Shown: piece after piece, positions 1 to 7,866 of the stretch
Layout of the letters: each line of letters begins with the position of its first letter
Position numbering within the stretch: position 1 is the stretch's first letter
NCBI GenBank assembly: GCA_944386415.1
Contig: CALXAY010000011.1
Span: 1-47,688, forward strand
DNA from: an uncultured Clostridia bacterium
GTDB lineage: Bacteria; Bacillota; Clostridia; TANB77; CAG-508
Length of the DNA: 47,688 nt
Reading direction: 5' to 3'
Translations under genes and position numbers: made by a program
Notes under the pieces: model-generated
What the model saw: the letters and a program-made list of their open reading frames with translations, nothing else
Databases searched by the model: none
What the model was told of the DNA's origin: nothing

Positions 1-2310
1 ATGTCAGAAATATTAGAAGGATTAAACGATAAACAATATGAAGCCGTAGTGAATACAGAAGGACCATGTTTAGTAATAGCAGGAGCAGGAAGTGGAAAAA
101 CAAAAGTGTTAACACATAAAATTGCCTATTTAATAAAAGAAAAAGGGGTAAAACCTTGGGAGATTTTAGCAATAACATTTACAAATAAAGCTGCAAATGA
201 AATGAAAGAAAGGATTTCAAATTTAGTTGGAGATGAAGCAGCTGATATTTGGATGGGAACGTTTCATTCTATATGTGTAAGAATTTTAAGAAGATTTATT
301 GATAGGATTGGATTTGATACATCCTTTATTATATTTGACACAACAGATCAAAAAACATTAGTAAAAAATTGTCTAAAAGATTTAAATATAGATGATAAAT
401 TATTTAATGAAAGAAGTGTTTTATCAGAAATTAGTAATGCTAAAAATGAAATGTTGGAACCAGATGAGTATTTGGCAAGAGCAAATGGAGATTTTAGAAA
501 AGAAAAGATTGCAACTGTATATGAATTATATCAAAAAAGACTAAAGGAAAATAATGCCATAGACTTTGATGATATAATAAATTATACAATAAAAATATTA
601 CAAGATAATGAAGATATAAGAGAATATTATAGTAGTAAATTTAGATATGTTTTAGTTGATGAATATCAAGATACTAACAAATCACAATTTACATTAGTTA
701 CAATTTTAGCTTCAAAATACAAAAATATAACAGTTGTAGGAGATAATGACCAAGGTATATATTCATTTAGAGGTGCGGATATTTCAAATATATTAAACTT
801 TGAAAAAGATTTTCCAGGAACTAAAATAATAAAATTAGAGCAAAATTATCGTTGTACTGGAAATATATTAAAAGCAGCAAATAGTGTTATAAAAAATAAT
901 GAAGTAAAGTACAAAAAAGAATTATGGACCCAAAACGAAGATGGAAATCTACCAAAAGTATATCAAGCAGAAAACGAATATGATGAAGCAAGTTATATTG
1001 TAGAACAGATAGAACATTTAAAAAGAGAAGAGTATTATAAATATCAAGATTTTGCTATTCTTTATAGAATGAATACACAATCAAGAGCAATAGAAGATAT
1101 TTTAAGAAGAGAAAATATTCCTTATAAGATAATTGGTGGTTTAAAGTTCTATGAAAGAAAAGAAATTAAAGATATTATTGCATATTTAAGACTAATACAA
1201 AATTCAAATGATAATCTAAGTTTAAGAAGAATAATAAATGAGCCAAAACGTGGAATAGGAAAAACTAGCTTAGACAAAATAGAAGCACTTTCTAATGAAA
1301 CAGAAATACCAATGTACGAAATAATTAGAAGAGCTGATGAATTTGGTTTAAATAGAGTATTTATGAGTTCAAGAGAATTTATAAATGCAATAGATGAATT
1401 AAAAGCAAAAAAAGATGATATGTCTATTTCAGAATTGATAAAAGAGACTCTAAGAAAAACAGGTTATACAAAAGCTTTAAAAGACGAAAATACAGTAGAA
1501 GCGGAAAATAGAATAGAAAACTTAGATGAGTTTTTAACAGTAGCAATAGAATTTGAAGAGGAAGAAGCAGAAAATGGCTTAAGAGAATTTTTAGAAGGAA
1601 TAACATTATCTAGTGATATTGATGATTTAGATGAAACAGTAGATTATGTAACATTAATGACGCTTCATAGTGCAAAAGGATTAGAGTTTCCTGTGGTATT
1701 CTTAGTAGGAATGGAAGAAGGAATATTTCCTGGATATAAATCAATATCAGAGCCAAAAGAATTAGAAGAAGAAAGACGTTTATGTTATGTTGGAATAACA
1801 AGAGCAAAAGAACATTTATTTTTAACTTGTAGTAAACAAAGAACTATATTTGGTTCAACAAGTTATAATCAAGTATCTAGATTTTTAAAAGAAATACCTG
1901 AAGACTTGTTAGAGGGCTATGAAGAAGCATTTGGTGAAATAACAAATAAAGATAGAATATTTAAAGATTCTAATTATAGTTGGACATATGGAACACAAAA
2001 TGCAGGAAAAGTAAAAAGCTACAAAATGGAACCCGAAAATACAGTTGCTGCGGCAACTAAAGTCAACAATAATAATTTTATGTTTAGAACAGCAGAGAGT
2101 TTTTTAAGTAACCTAAACAAAAAATCAAATAAAGAAGTTGATTTATCACAATATAAAGAAGGGGTAAGAATATATCATAAGAAATTCGGAGAAGGGACAA
2201 TAAATAAAGTAGAGCCAGAAGGAGAAGACCTAAAAGTAGATATTATTTTTGATAAAGTAGGACATAAGAGATTAATGGCTAAATTTGCAAATTTAGAAGT
2301 AATAGAGTAG
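1..2310 (+). CDS. pcrA: ATP-dependent DNA helicase PcrA/UvrD (SF1A)
   Basis: A 3'-5' superfamily 1A helicase that unwinds DNA in nucleotide excision repair, in replication restart and in clearing stalled RNA polymerase. The 769 residues contain the Walker A loop (AGAGSGKT, about 27-34), the Walker B motif DEYQD (220-224), motif III around GDNDQGIYSFRGAD, motif V TLHSAKGLEF (about 554-563) and motif VI VGITRAKE. The last ~45 residues (YHKKFGEGTI...) match the C-terminal Tudor-like domain by which PcrA binds RNA polymerase, which favours PcrA over RecB-like or Rep-like relatives. The length is normal for the family. The ATG is at base 1, so the promoter and ribosome binding site lie outside the window. 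The nucleotidase gene begins 8 bases after the stop, so the two are probably co-transcribed. Confidence 0.96.
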   Translation: MSEILEGLNDKQYEAVVNTEGPCLVIAGAGSGKTKVLTHKIAYLIKEKGVKPWEILAITFTNKAANEMKERISNLVGDEAADIWMGTFHSICVRILRRFIDRIGFDTSFIIFDTTDQKTLVKNCLKDLNIDDKLFNERSVLSEISNAKNEMLEPDEYLARANGDFRKEKIATVYELYQKRLKENNAIDFDDIINYTIKILQDNEDIREYYSSKFRYVLVDEYQDTNKSQFTLVTILASKYKNITVVGDNDQGIYSFRGADISNILNFEKDFPGTKIIKLEQNYRCTGNILKAANSVIKNNEVKYKKELWTQNEDGNLPKVYQAENEYDEASYIVEQIEHLKREEYYKYQDFAILYRMNTQSRAIEDILRRENIPYKIIGGLKFYERKEIKDIIAYLRLIQNSNDNLSLRRIINEPKRGIGKTSLDKIEALSNETEIPMYEIIRRADEFGLNRVFMSSREFINAIDELKAKKDDMSISELIKETLRKTGYTKALKDENTVEAENRIENLDEFLTVAIEFEEEEAENGLREFLEGITLSSDIDDLDETVDYVTLMTLHSAKGLEFPVVFLVGMEEGIFPGYKSISEPKELEEERRLCYVGITRAKEHLFLTCSKQRTIFGSTSYNQVSRFLKEIPEDLLEGYEEAFGEITNKDRIFKDSNYSWTYGTQNAGKVKSYKMEPENTVAAATKVNNNNFMFRTAESFLSNLNKKSNKEVDLSQYKEGVRIYHKKFGEGTINKVEPEGEDLKVDIIFDKVGHKRLMAKFANLEVIE

Positions 2311-2318
2311 GTGATAAA

Positions 2319-2879
2319 ATGGAAAAATTAATTGTAGATATGGATGATGTAATAACAGAAAAAGGTTTTATTAGAATGATAAATGAGTTTTTAGGAACAA
2401 AATATAAAGAAAAAGATGCAAAAAGTTATTATATAAATGATTTAATACCAAAAGATAGAATGGATGAATGGGTAGATTTTTACTTAAGAGAAAATGTATA
2501 TGATTATGCAAATATAGTAGAAGGGGCAAAAGAAACATTAGAAAAATTAAATGAAAAGTATGATTTATATATAGCAACAGCATATGTTTTTAGAGATGCA
2601 CCTTGGGTATCAGGAAAAACTTTGTGTGATAAATATAATTTCCTAATTAAGAATTTTCCATTTATAGATCCTCATAAATTTATATTTATTTCTAATAAGG
2701 AATTGTTGGAAGCAGATATTAGAATTGATGATAGTCCTAAGAAATTATTAGGAAAAGCAAGACTAAAGTTATTGTTTACAGCCTATCATAATAAAGATAT
2801 GTCAGATGAAGAACTAAAAGAAAATAATTTTGTAAGAGTAAATGGTTGGAAAGAAGTAGAAGAAATTTTACTAAAATAA
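2319..2879 (+). CDS. 5'(3')-deoxyribonucleotidase-like HAD phosphatase (NT5C family)
   Basis: A 186-aa HAD-superfamily hydrolase of the small 5' nucleotidase, deoxy (NT5C) type, expected to dephosphorylate (deoxy)nucleoside monophosphates in the cytoplasm. Motif I is DMDDVI (Asp7 nucleophile, Asp9 acid/base), motif II is around IATAY, and the acidic metal-binding motif is IDDSPK (Asp137, Asp138). The length suits the family. The ATG has a GGTGAT-type ribosome binding site across the end of the helicase gene and lies 8 bases downstream of it. A perfect-looking hairpin terminator follows. The true substrate cannot be read from the sequence; some members act on other phosphomonoesters. Confidence 0.85.
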   Translation: MEKLIVDMDDVITEKGFIRMINEFLGTKYKEKDAKSYYINDLIPKDRMDEWVDFYLRENVYDYANIVEGAKETLEKLNEKYDLYIATAYVFRDAPWVSGKTLCDKYNFLIKNFPFIDPHKFIFISNKELLEADIRIDDSPKKLLGKARLKLLFTAYHNKDMSDEELKENNFVRVNGWKEVEEILLK

Positions 2880-2890
2880 TAAATATAAAT

Positions 2891-2920
2891 AAAAGCAGGT
2901 TAGCCTGTTTTTATTTTTTT
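2891..2920 (+). terminator. Intrinsic terminator of pcrA-nucleotidase operon
   Basis: Stem AAAAGCAGG / CCTGTTTTT (one G-T wobble) with a TTAG loop, running into a T-rich tract. It starts 12 bases after the nucleotidase stop codon. Confidence 0.75.
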
Positions 2921-2981
2921 GTATAAAAGTAAAGAAAATGGAAACAATACATTTAGATTTTAAATGAAAGGAAGGATAATT

Positions 2982-3173
2982 ATGCCAAATTTAAATCAAA
3001 TGGAATTACAACATTTAAGACATTTAATAGGAGCACATGAAACAACATATCAAAAATTAAACACATATGCTTCACAAGCAGTAGATCCACAAATTAAGCA
3101 AATGTTTACAAAATCAGCTCAAGATGCATTAAATACAAAACAAAAATTAATGAGCTTTTTAGAGAACAATTAG
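2982..3173 (+). CDS. Small CotF-like spore coat family protein
   Basis: A 63-aa helical protein (MPNLNQMELQHLRHLIGAHE...) like the short clostridial relatives of spore coat protein F. They form two-helix hairpins with a conserved L..LR.L...E core and a C-terminal segment where residues bind, TKSAQDALNTKQKL. The longer frame begins with an ATG at 2964, but the sequence GAAAGGAAGGA at 2966-2976 is a clear ribosome binding site for the ATG at 2982, so I start there. It is followed 15 bases later by a second protein of the same type, so the pair is probably one transcript. A coat or forespore role is inferred from family resemblance; nothing in the sequence shows a sporulation promoter. Confidence 0.7.
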   Translation: MPNLNQMELQHLRHLIGAHETTYQKLNTYASQAVDPQIKQMFTKSAQDALNTKQKLMSFLENN

Positions 3174-3188
3174 AAAGGAGAAAAAATT

Positions 3189-3434
3189 ATGGATGAAAAA
3201 GTAATGGTAAATGATATTTTAGCAGGAGTTAAGTCAGATTTAACAGCATATCAAACAGCTATTTCAGAATGCGAAAATATTGGCTTAAGACAAACTTTTC
3301 AACAAATTAGGAATAATGATGAAAGTTTCCAATATGAATTATTTAAAGTAGCTCAAAGTAAAGGATATTATATACCAGCTCAAAAAGCTACAATAACTGA
3401 AATAAATACAGTAAAATCAGAGATGCAATCATAA
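3189..3434 (+). CDS. CotF family spore coat protein
   Basis: An 81-aa protein resembling the Coat F domain: an N-terminal helix (VNDILAGVKSDLTAYQTAISEC), a middle helix (LRQTFQQIRNNDESFQYELFKVAQSKG) and a short tail beginning YYIPAQKA, which is the typical CotF ending. It has a good ribosome binding site (AGAAAGGAG) and follows its small partner after 15 bases. Family members are spore coat or spore-associated structural proteins. The stop codon overlaps the first base of a perfect hairpin. Confidence 0.8.
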   Translation: MDEKVMVNDILAGVKSDLTAYQTAISECENIGLRQTFQQIRNNDESFQYELFKVAQSKGYYIPAQKATITEINTVKSEMQS

Positions 3435-3471
3435 AAATGAAATCGTGTGAATTTTCACACGATTTCATTTT
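3434..3471. terminator. Perfect 18-bp inverted repeat after the CotF pair
   Basis: AAAATGAAATCGTGTGAA is followed by its exact reverse complement, giving a long hairpin that starts at the last base of the CotF stop. The T tract is short (4 T), so it may be a terminator or an mRNA 3'-end stabiliser. Confidence 0.65.
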
Positions 3472-3572
3472 CAAAAAAGCACATAAAAAAGAAAAAACGA
3501 GATAAAGTGAATAAAAAAGAGATAACATGAAAAAAGATGAGAAAACTTACGGAAATTTAAAGTATAAACCCT

Positions 3573-3601
3573 TTGCAAAAAGAGAAATATTACAATATGA
3601 T
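3573..3601 (+). promoter_or_regulatory. Sigma-A-type promoter of the M23 gene
   Basis: TTGCAA (3573-3578), a 17-base spacer and TATGAT (3596-3601), 42 bases upstream of the M23 peptidase start. No other gene lies between. The remaining bases from 3472 are AT-rich with no feature I recognise. Confidence 0.6.
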
Positions 3602-3643
3602 TACAATGAATAATAGGAAAAATGTACAAAGGAGAGAATATTG

Positions 3644-4663
3644 ATGTTAAAAAAAGTGTTGATACATACTAGAAGAGGAATCAAATTTACAATTCTTTTT
3701 GTTATGGCAGCTTTTTTAATTATAGGAACAATAGCTTTTTTATATAAGCCAACATATAGTGTTTTTATAAATGGAGAACAAGTAGGATATACAGAAGATA
3801 GAACAAGTTTACAACATAGAATAAATGATTATGTTGATAAAGGTGATGGAACAAATTCAAATGTAGCCTTTGTTCAAGTAGATAATTTGCCAGAATATAA
3901 ATTATGTTTATTAAAGAAAAATGTAATTACAAATGATGATGAAATATTTAGTAAGATAAAAGAATCAGGAGTTACGTATTATAGATACTATGCGATAACA
4001 GATAATCAAGAAGAAAAAGTCTATGTAGGAACATTTGAAGAGGCAGAAAAAGTTGTAAGCGATTTAAAATCTAAAAATAGTTCTAACTTAGAAAAAGTCG
4101 CAATAGTAGAAAAATATGAAACAGAATTGAAAGACTTAATTACTTCTGAAGAGGCTGTATCAAAACTATATGTAGAGCCACCAAAACCAGTTGTAGTAGC
4201 ATCGACTAGTAAATCTTCTACAAAATATGTAGCAACAGGAACAGTAAATACAAAAGGAACAACTTCAAGTGCAAAAGCAAATATTGGAATAAGTTTAATA
4301 AGACCAATTTCAGGAGTAATAACATCTAGATTTGGAGCATCAAGCAGTATTAGAAGATCATCACATACAGGGCTAGATATTTCAGCATCAGCAGGAACAC
4401 CTATAAAAGCAGCTGCTTCTGGAACAGTAACGTTTTCTGGATATAAAGGCTCATATGGAAATATGTTAGTAATTAGTCATGGAAATGGTGTACAAACGTA
4501 TTATTGTCATTGTAGTAAATTATATGTTGGAACAGGAACAAAGGTATCACAAGGACAAACTATAGCTGCAGTAGGTTCTACAGGAAATTCAACAGGACCA
4601 CATTTACATTTAGAAGTTAGAGTAAATGGAGTTGCATATAATCCTCAAAACTACGTTTATTAA
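3644..4663 (+). CDS. Membrane-anchored M23 family metallopeptidase (LytM/SpoIIQ-like)
   Basis: A peptidoglycan endopeptidase of the LAS/M23 family acting outside the membrane. Residues about 12-35 form a signal anchor, followed by a ~190-residue stalk with a Ser/Thr/Lys-rich linker. The C-terminal LytM domain has the zinc ligands HTGLD (His241, Asp245) and HLH (His320, His322), and the YYCHCSKL segment carries the usual additional histidine. All four catalytic/zinc positions are present, so the enzyme should be active, unlike degenerate SpoIIQ copies. A TTG at 3641 is in frame, but the ATG at 3644 is better spaced from AAAGGAG (3628-3634). The gene ends in a hairpin shared with convergent mecA. 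Wall growth or engulfment are both possible roles. Confidence 0.85.
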   Translation: MLKKVLIHTRRGIKFTILFVMAAFLIIGTIAFLYKPTYSVFINGEQVGYTEDRTSLQHRINDYVDKGDGTNSNVAFVQVDNLPEYKLCLLKKNVITNDDEIFSKIKESGVTYYRYYAITDNQEEKVYVGTFEEAEKVVSDLKSKNSSNLEKVAIVEKYETELKDLITSEEAVSKLYVEPPKPVVVASTSKSSTKYVATGTVNTKGTTSSAKANIGISLIRPISGVITSRFGASSSIRRSSHTGLDISASAGTPIKAAASGTVTFSGYKGSYGNMLVISHGNGVQTYYCHCSKLYVGTGTKVSQGQTIAAVGSTGNSTGPHLHLEVRVNGVAYNPQNYVY

Positions 4664-4674
4664 AATTTTATATA

Positions 4675-4712
4675 AAATAAATAAACCAGATGATTGTCTG
4701 GTTTATTTATTT
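4675..4712. terminator. Bidirectional terminator between M23 gene and mecA
   Basis: A 16-bp perfect stem (AAATAAATAAACCAGA and its complement) with loop TGATTG. It overlaps the last codons and stop of the minus-strand mecA gene and follows the M23 stop by 11 bases, so it can serve both converging transcripts. Confidence 0.8.
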
Positions 4713-5338
4713 ACAAAATATTTGATTCCAGTAACTATTGAATTACCTTTAATAATTAATTTTCCATGTTCTAATAATTTGTTTTCAAAGTTATTTGAAT
4801 AATGAACAGGAATTAAAAATTCAGAGGCTATAGAATAGAAATTTTTTAGGGCTGTTTCTTCAATTACTATATTTTTCACAAATAGATAATATGTATTGTT
4901 GTATAAATACAAATAAGTATTTTTAGAAAGTTTCTTTATATCGAATTTATATTCTTTGTTTATACATTCACAAAAATCACAAAATTCATCAAAACTTCTA
5001 AATCTATATATAGCTTCCTTATTTTTTATATTTAAAGATTTTCTTTTTACTGTAAGTTTTTTACTTGAATCGATGTTTTTTAAAGGTTCTTTTTCTGAAT
5101 ATTTAGTAATAGTGAAAACTAAAATATCATCTGAAGAAGAAAAAGCTTCAATTAACAATTTACATCCATCTGTATTAAAACCAACCTCGTCTTTTGCTTT
5201 TTCTAACATATGTACAAAAAATCCTTGGCGGTCAATGGCTTTTGTCATTATAGATTTCATATCTAGATTTTCTAATTCTAAGTCAGAAGGATTAACAATT
5301 ATTCGTATTTTATCCTCTGTCAATTTTTCTATTTTCAT
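4703..5338 (-). CDS. mecA: MecA family adaptor protein
   Basis: A 211-aa protein like MecA, the adaptor that delivers substrates (ComK and others in Bacillus) to the ClpC unfoldase of the ClpCP protease. The N-terminal substrate-binding part begins MKIEKLTEDKIRIIV, and the signature EKAKDEVGFNTDGCKLLIEA is typical of the family. A charged, lower-complexity linker is followed by a C-terminal ClpC-binding domain (YRFRSFDEFCDFCECI..., ENKLLEHGKLI). The length is close to the ~218 aa of Bacillus MecA. A strong AGGAGGT ribosome binding site (5348-5354) lies 9 bases before the ATG. It is monocistronic and convergent with the M23 gene. Whether this organism has competence is unknown; in clostridia MecA is more often linked to general proteolysis and sporulation. 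Confidence 0.88.
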   Translation of the reverse strand: MKIEKLTEDKIRIIVNPSDLELENLDMKSIMTKAIDRQGFFVHMLEKAKDEVGFNTDGCKLLIEAFSSSDDILVFTITKYSEKEPLKNIDSSKKLTVKRKSLNIKNKEAIYRFRSFDEFCDFCECINKEYKFDIKKLSKNTYLYLYNNTYYLFVKNIVIEETALKNFYSIASEFLIPVHYSNNFENKLLEHGKLIIKGNSIVTGIKYFVNK

Positions 5339-5371
5339 AAAGTAAATACCTCCTAAATAACTATTAATTTT

Positions 5372-5400
5372 ATTATACTACTAATATTATTATATTTAAA
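5372..5400 (-). promoter_or_regulatory. Putative mecA promoter
   Basis: On the minus strand, TTTAAA (5395-5400), 17 bases, then TATAAT (5372-5377). The -35 is only 4/6 to consensus. Confidence 0.5.
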
Positions 5401-5509
5401 TGCATAAATTTTGGTAATTAAATTTTAAACTTTTCTAATAATATATCACAAGAATTTTTATAATTCAATAAAAAGGCAAAAAACAAGGATTTGAACATGT
5501 TTACATAAA

Positions 5510-5538
5510 TTGACAAAAATGGCATTTTGAGCTATAAT
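5510..5538 (+). promoter_or_regulatory. Consensus sigma-A promoter 1 of lectin-hydrolase family
   Basis: TTGACA, a 17-base spacer and TATAAT: a perfect consensus promoter. It is preceded by TTTACATAAA, which is repeated before the next two paralogues, and followed by a leader ATAGAGATATT related to AGGGATATTAGTA in the other two copies. Confidence 0.85.
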
Positions 5539-5574
5539 GATATATAGAGATATTGTGTGAAAGGAATGATTACT

Positions 5575-7716
5575 ATGTTTAATAAGAGGAAAAATATATT
5601 AATAAAAAGCATTAGTTTATTAATATTAATAGTTTTACTTATTATAATTAATTGCGAATCATCCTTTGCAAAGATATTAACAATAAATTTAGATGAATTA
5701 GAATTTTATATACCAGATAATGTAACTCAAGAAGTTGAAGATGGAGTTTATATAATATCTTGTGCAGGAAATAGTAATTTTGTATTTGATATTTATAACA
5801 ATTCATTAGTTGAAGATGGAAACTTAATTATATGGACTAGAAATGGTGGAGCGAATCAAAAATTTTATATTTCATATGAAGGTGATGGATATTATAAAAT
5901 ATCAAGTGTAAATTCAGCATTAGTGTTAGATGTAGAATCAGGTAGTAAAGAAAATGGAACAAATATAAGACAATGGGAAGATAATTCTTCAAATGCTCAA
6001 AGATGGAAGATTAATAAAAATTCAGATGGAACGTATACATTTGTAGCCCAGTGTTCTGGAAAAGCACTAGATGTTGATGGAGCTATTTTTGAGAATGGTA
6101 GAAATGTACAACAATATGATAGTAATAATACCAATGCACAAAAGTTTAATTTAGAAAAAACAGATATAATTAATGAAGGAATTGTATCTATTAGAAAAGT
6201 AGATAGTGTTGATATGGTAGTTGATGTAAAGGATAATAGTTCAAAAGATGGAGAAAAAATTCAATTATATGGGAAAAATGGAAGTTTGGCACAAAGATTT
6301 GAGATTTACAAAATAAAAAATGATGAAGTAAGAATAAGAACAATGTCATCAGGAGGTTGGTTAACAGAAGAAGGAAAAGAAGCAGGTTCATCAGTCATAC
6401 AAGAAGGAGACAGTTCAACACCTGTTAGTGACGCAAATACATGGAAGGTCGAATGGAATAACGGTATAGTTTTTAAAAATAAAGAAAGTGGATTATATCT
6501 TGATGTAGAAGGAAATAAGACAGATAATGCTACAAAGATTAAAGTGAATAAGAAAAATAATAACCAAATATCTCAAAGATTCTTAGTTGTAAAGGAAGAT
6601 TTACTTGGAGGTTGGTATGAGATAGAAAGTGCATTAGGTACATTCGTAGACCTTGATAATTCTGGATCAGACTGGGGAACTAATATTCATATGTGGGAAA
6701 GAAATGGTCAAAATAACCAAAAATTCAAGTTTACTAAAAGCGGGGATGGTTATCTAATAACAACAATGTATGGACTTGCTTTTGATGTAGAAAATGGAAG
6801 TATGGAAAATTTTGCAAATGTACGTCAATGGGAAGATAATGGTGCAACTTGTCAAAGATGGAAAGCAGAAATTTTAGATGATGGTTACATAAGATTTATG
6901 AATTGTAATTCAGGAAAATACTTAGATGTAGCTAATGGTTCTGCAGAACCTGGAGCAAATGTTCAACAATATGAAGGAAATAATTCAAAAGCTCAATTAT
7001 GGAAATTAACAACAACATCATTTAATGCGGGATGGTTTAGTGAAAACGGAGCAATGTATTGTTATGATCCACAAACAGGTGAGCTTGTAAAAAATTGTAC
7101 AAGAGTAGATCCAATGATGACAGATCCATCACAATATGGTTCTATATATGATTTTGATAGTGAAGGTCGTGCAACATGGCATTTACCAACAGAAGCAGAT
7201 ATTACAACTGGAATAGGGCCATCAGCACCGATTCCAACATTAACAGGAGACCGTAGGCAACGTGTAATTCAATTAGCACTTTCTCGTTTAGGATGCCCAT
7301 ATCAAAGTGGAAGAGCACCAACTGGATTTGTATGTGATGGACTAACAGCTTGGTCATATACAACGGCACTTGGAGATTGGTTCTATACAGGAGCAGGTTC
7401 TAGAGAAGATTTACAAGATGCAAGTTGGCAATGGGAGAAAATTGAGACACGTAATGGAATAAAATATGATCAAAGTCAACTTAAAGCTGGTGATTTAGTA
7501 TTCTTTGGAAATCCTCAACTAACATACGGACCAGGAATGATAGATTATAATGGAGAGGCATATCACGCAGGAATTTATTATAAGGATGATATAATGATTA
7601 ACTCAAGAGGAGAAGGTGGAGTAGGATTTTATAGTGTATCAGGATATTATATGGGATGGCTTGGTGGAGGTTCACCTTATGAAGCAGAGACAAGCAAATG
7701 TGAAATACCTCATTAA
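5575..7716 (+). CDS. Secreted ricin-type lectin repeat protein with NlpC/P60 peptidase domain
   Basis: A 713-aa exported protein. Residues 1-32 are a signal peptide (cleavage near SFA-K). Residues ~45-500 hold about three ricin B-type beta-trefoil units with repeated NxxQ(K/R)(F/W) and LDV-x(4-6)-G-x-N motifs, expected to bind carbohydrate or wall glycans. Residues ~555-700 are an NlpC/P60-like cysteine peptidase with Cys587 in GFVCDGLTAW and His664 in YHAGIYYKD, so it probably cleaves peptidoglycan stem peptides. The long frame opens with GTG 5557, but AAAGGA at 5560-5565 correctly spaces the ATG at 5575, and that start aligns with the paralogues (basic residues, then a hydrophobic stretch). 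It is the first of three tandem paralogues. Confidence 0.88.
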   Translation: MFNKRKNILIKSISLLILIVLLIIINCESSFAKILTINLDELEFYIPDNVTQEVEDGVYIISCAGNSNFVFDIYNNSLVEDGNLIIWTRNGGANQKFYISYEGDGYYKISSVNSALVLDVESGSKENGTNIRQWEDNSSNAQRWKINKNSDGTYTFVAQCSGKALDVDGAIFENGRNVQQYDSNNTNAQKFNLEKTDIINEGIVSIRKVDSVDMVVDVKDNSSKDGEKIQLYGKNGSLAQRFEIYKIKNDEVRIRTMSSGGWLTEEGKEAGSSVIQEGDSSTPVSDANTWKVEWNNGIVFKNKESGLYLDVEGNKTDNATKIKVNKKNNNQISQRFLVVKEDLLGGWYEIESALGTFVDLDNSGSDWGTNIHMWERNGQNNQKFKFTKSGDGYLITTMYGLAFDVENGSMENFANVRQWEDNGATCQRWKAEILDDGYIRFMNCNSGKYLDVANGSAEPGANVQQYEGNNSKAQLWKLTTTSFNAGWFSENGAMYCYDPQTGELVKNCTRVDPMMTDPSQYGSIYDFDSEGRATWHLPTEADITTGIGPSAPIPTLTGDRRQRVIQLALSRLGCPYQSGRAPTGFVCDGLTAWSYTTALGDWFYTGAGSREDLQDASWQWEKIETRNGIKYDQSQLKAGDLVFFGNPQLTYGPGMIDYNGEAYHAGIYYKDDIMINSRGEGGVGFYSVSGYYMGWLGGGSPYEAETSKCEIPH
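7074..7181 (+). repeat. 108-nt exact repeat, copy 1
   Basis: Identical to 9351-9458 in the next paralogue. It encodes the linker between lectin and NlpC/P60 domains (GELVKNCTRVDPMMTDPSQY...). The flanking sequence diverges at once. Confidence 0.9.
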
Positions 7717-7735
7717 TTAATGTAGAATAACATAA

Positions 7736-7769
7736 AATAGACAAGGGATTAAAACATTCCTTGTCTATT
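7736..7769 (+). terminator. Hairpin after first lectin-hydrolase gene
   Basis: AATAGACAAGGGAT pairs with ATTCCTTGTCTATT (one G-T wobble), loop of 6. The T tract is weak. A related GTAGACAAG hairpin follows the next gene. Confidence 0.6.
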
Positions 7770-7799
7770 GCATTTTAAAGAAACAACACTTTACATAAA

Positions 7800-7828
7800 T
7801 TGACAAAAAATCTAAAAAATAGTATAAT
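7800..7828 (+). promoter_or_regulatory. Consensus sigma-A promoter 2 of lectin-hydrolase family
   Basis: TTGACA, 17 bases and TATAAT, preceded by the same TTTACATAAA and followed by TAGGGATATTAGTA at 7835-7848. Confidence 0.85.
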
Positions 7829-7866
7829 TAAATATAGGGATATTAGTAAAAAGGAGGATGACAGTT

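Noticed and set aside
4956..5345. 129-codon plus-strand open frame across mecA
   Set aside because: Lies antisense to a clear MecA gene and has no ribosome binding site or family resemblance.
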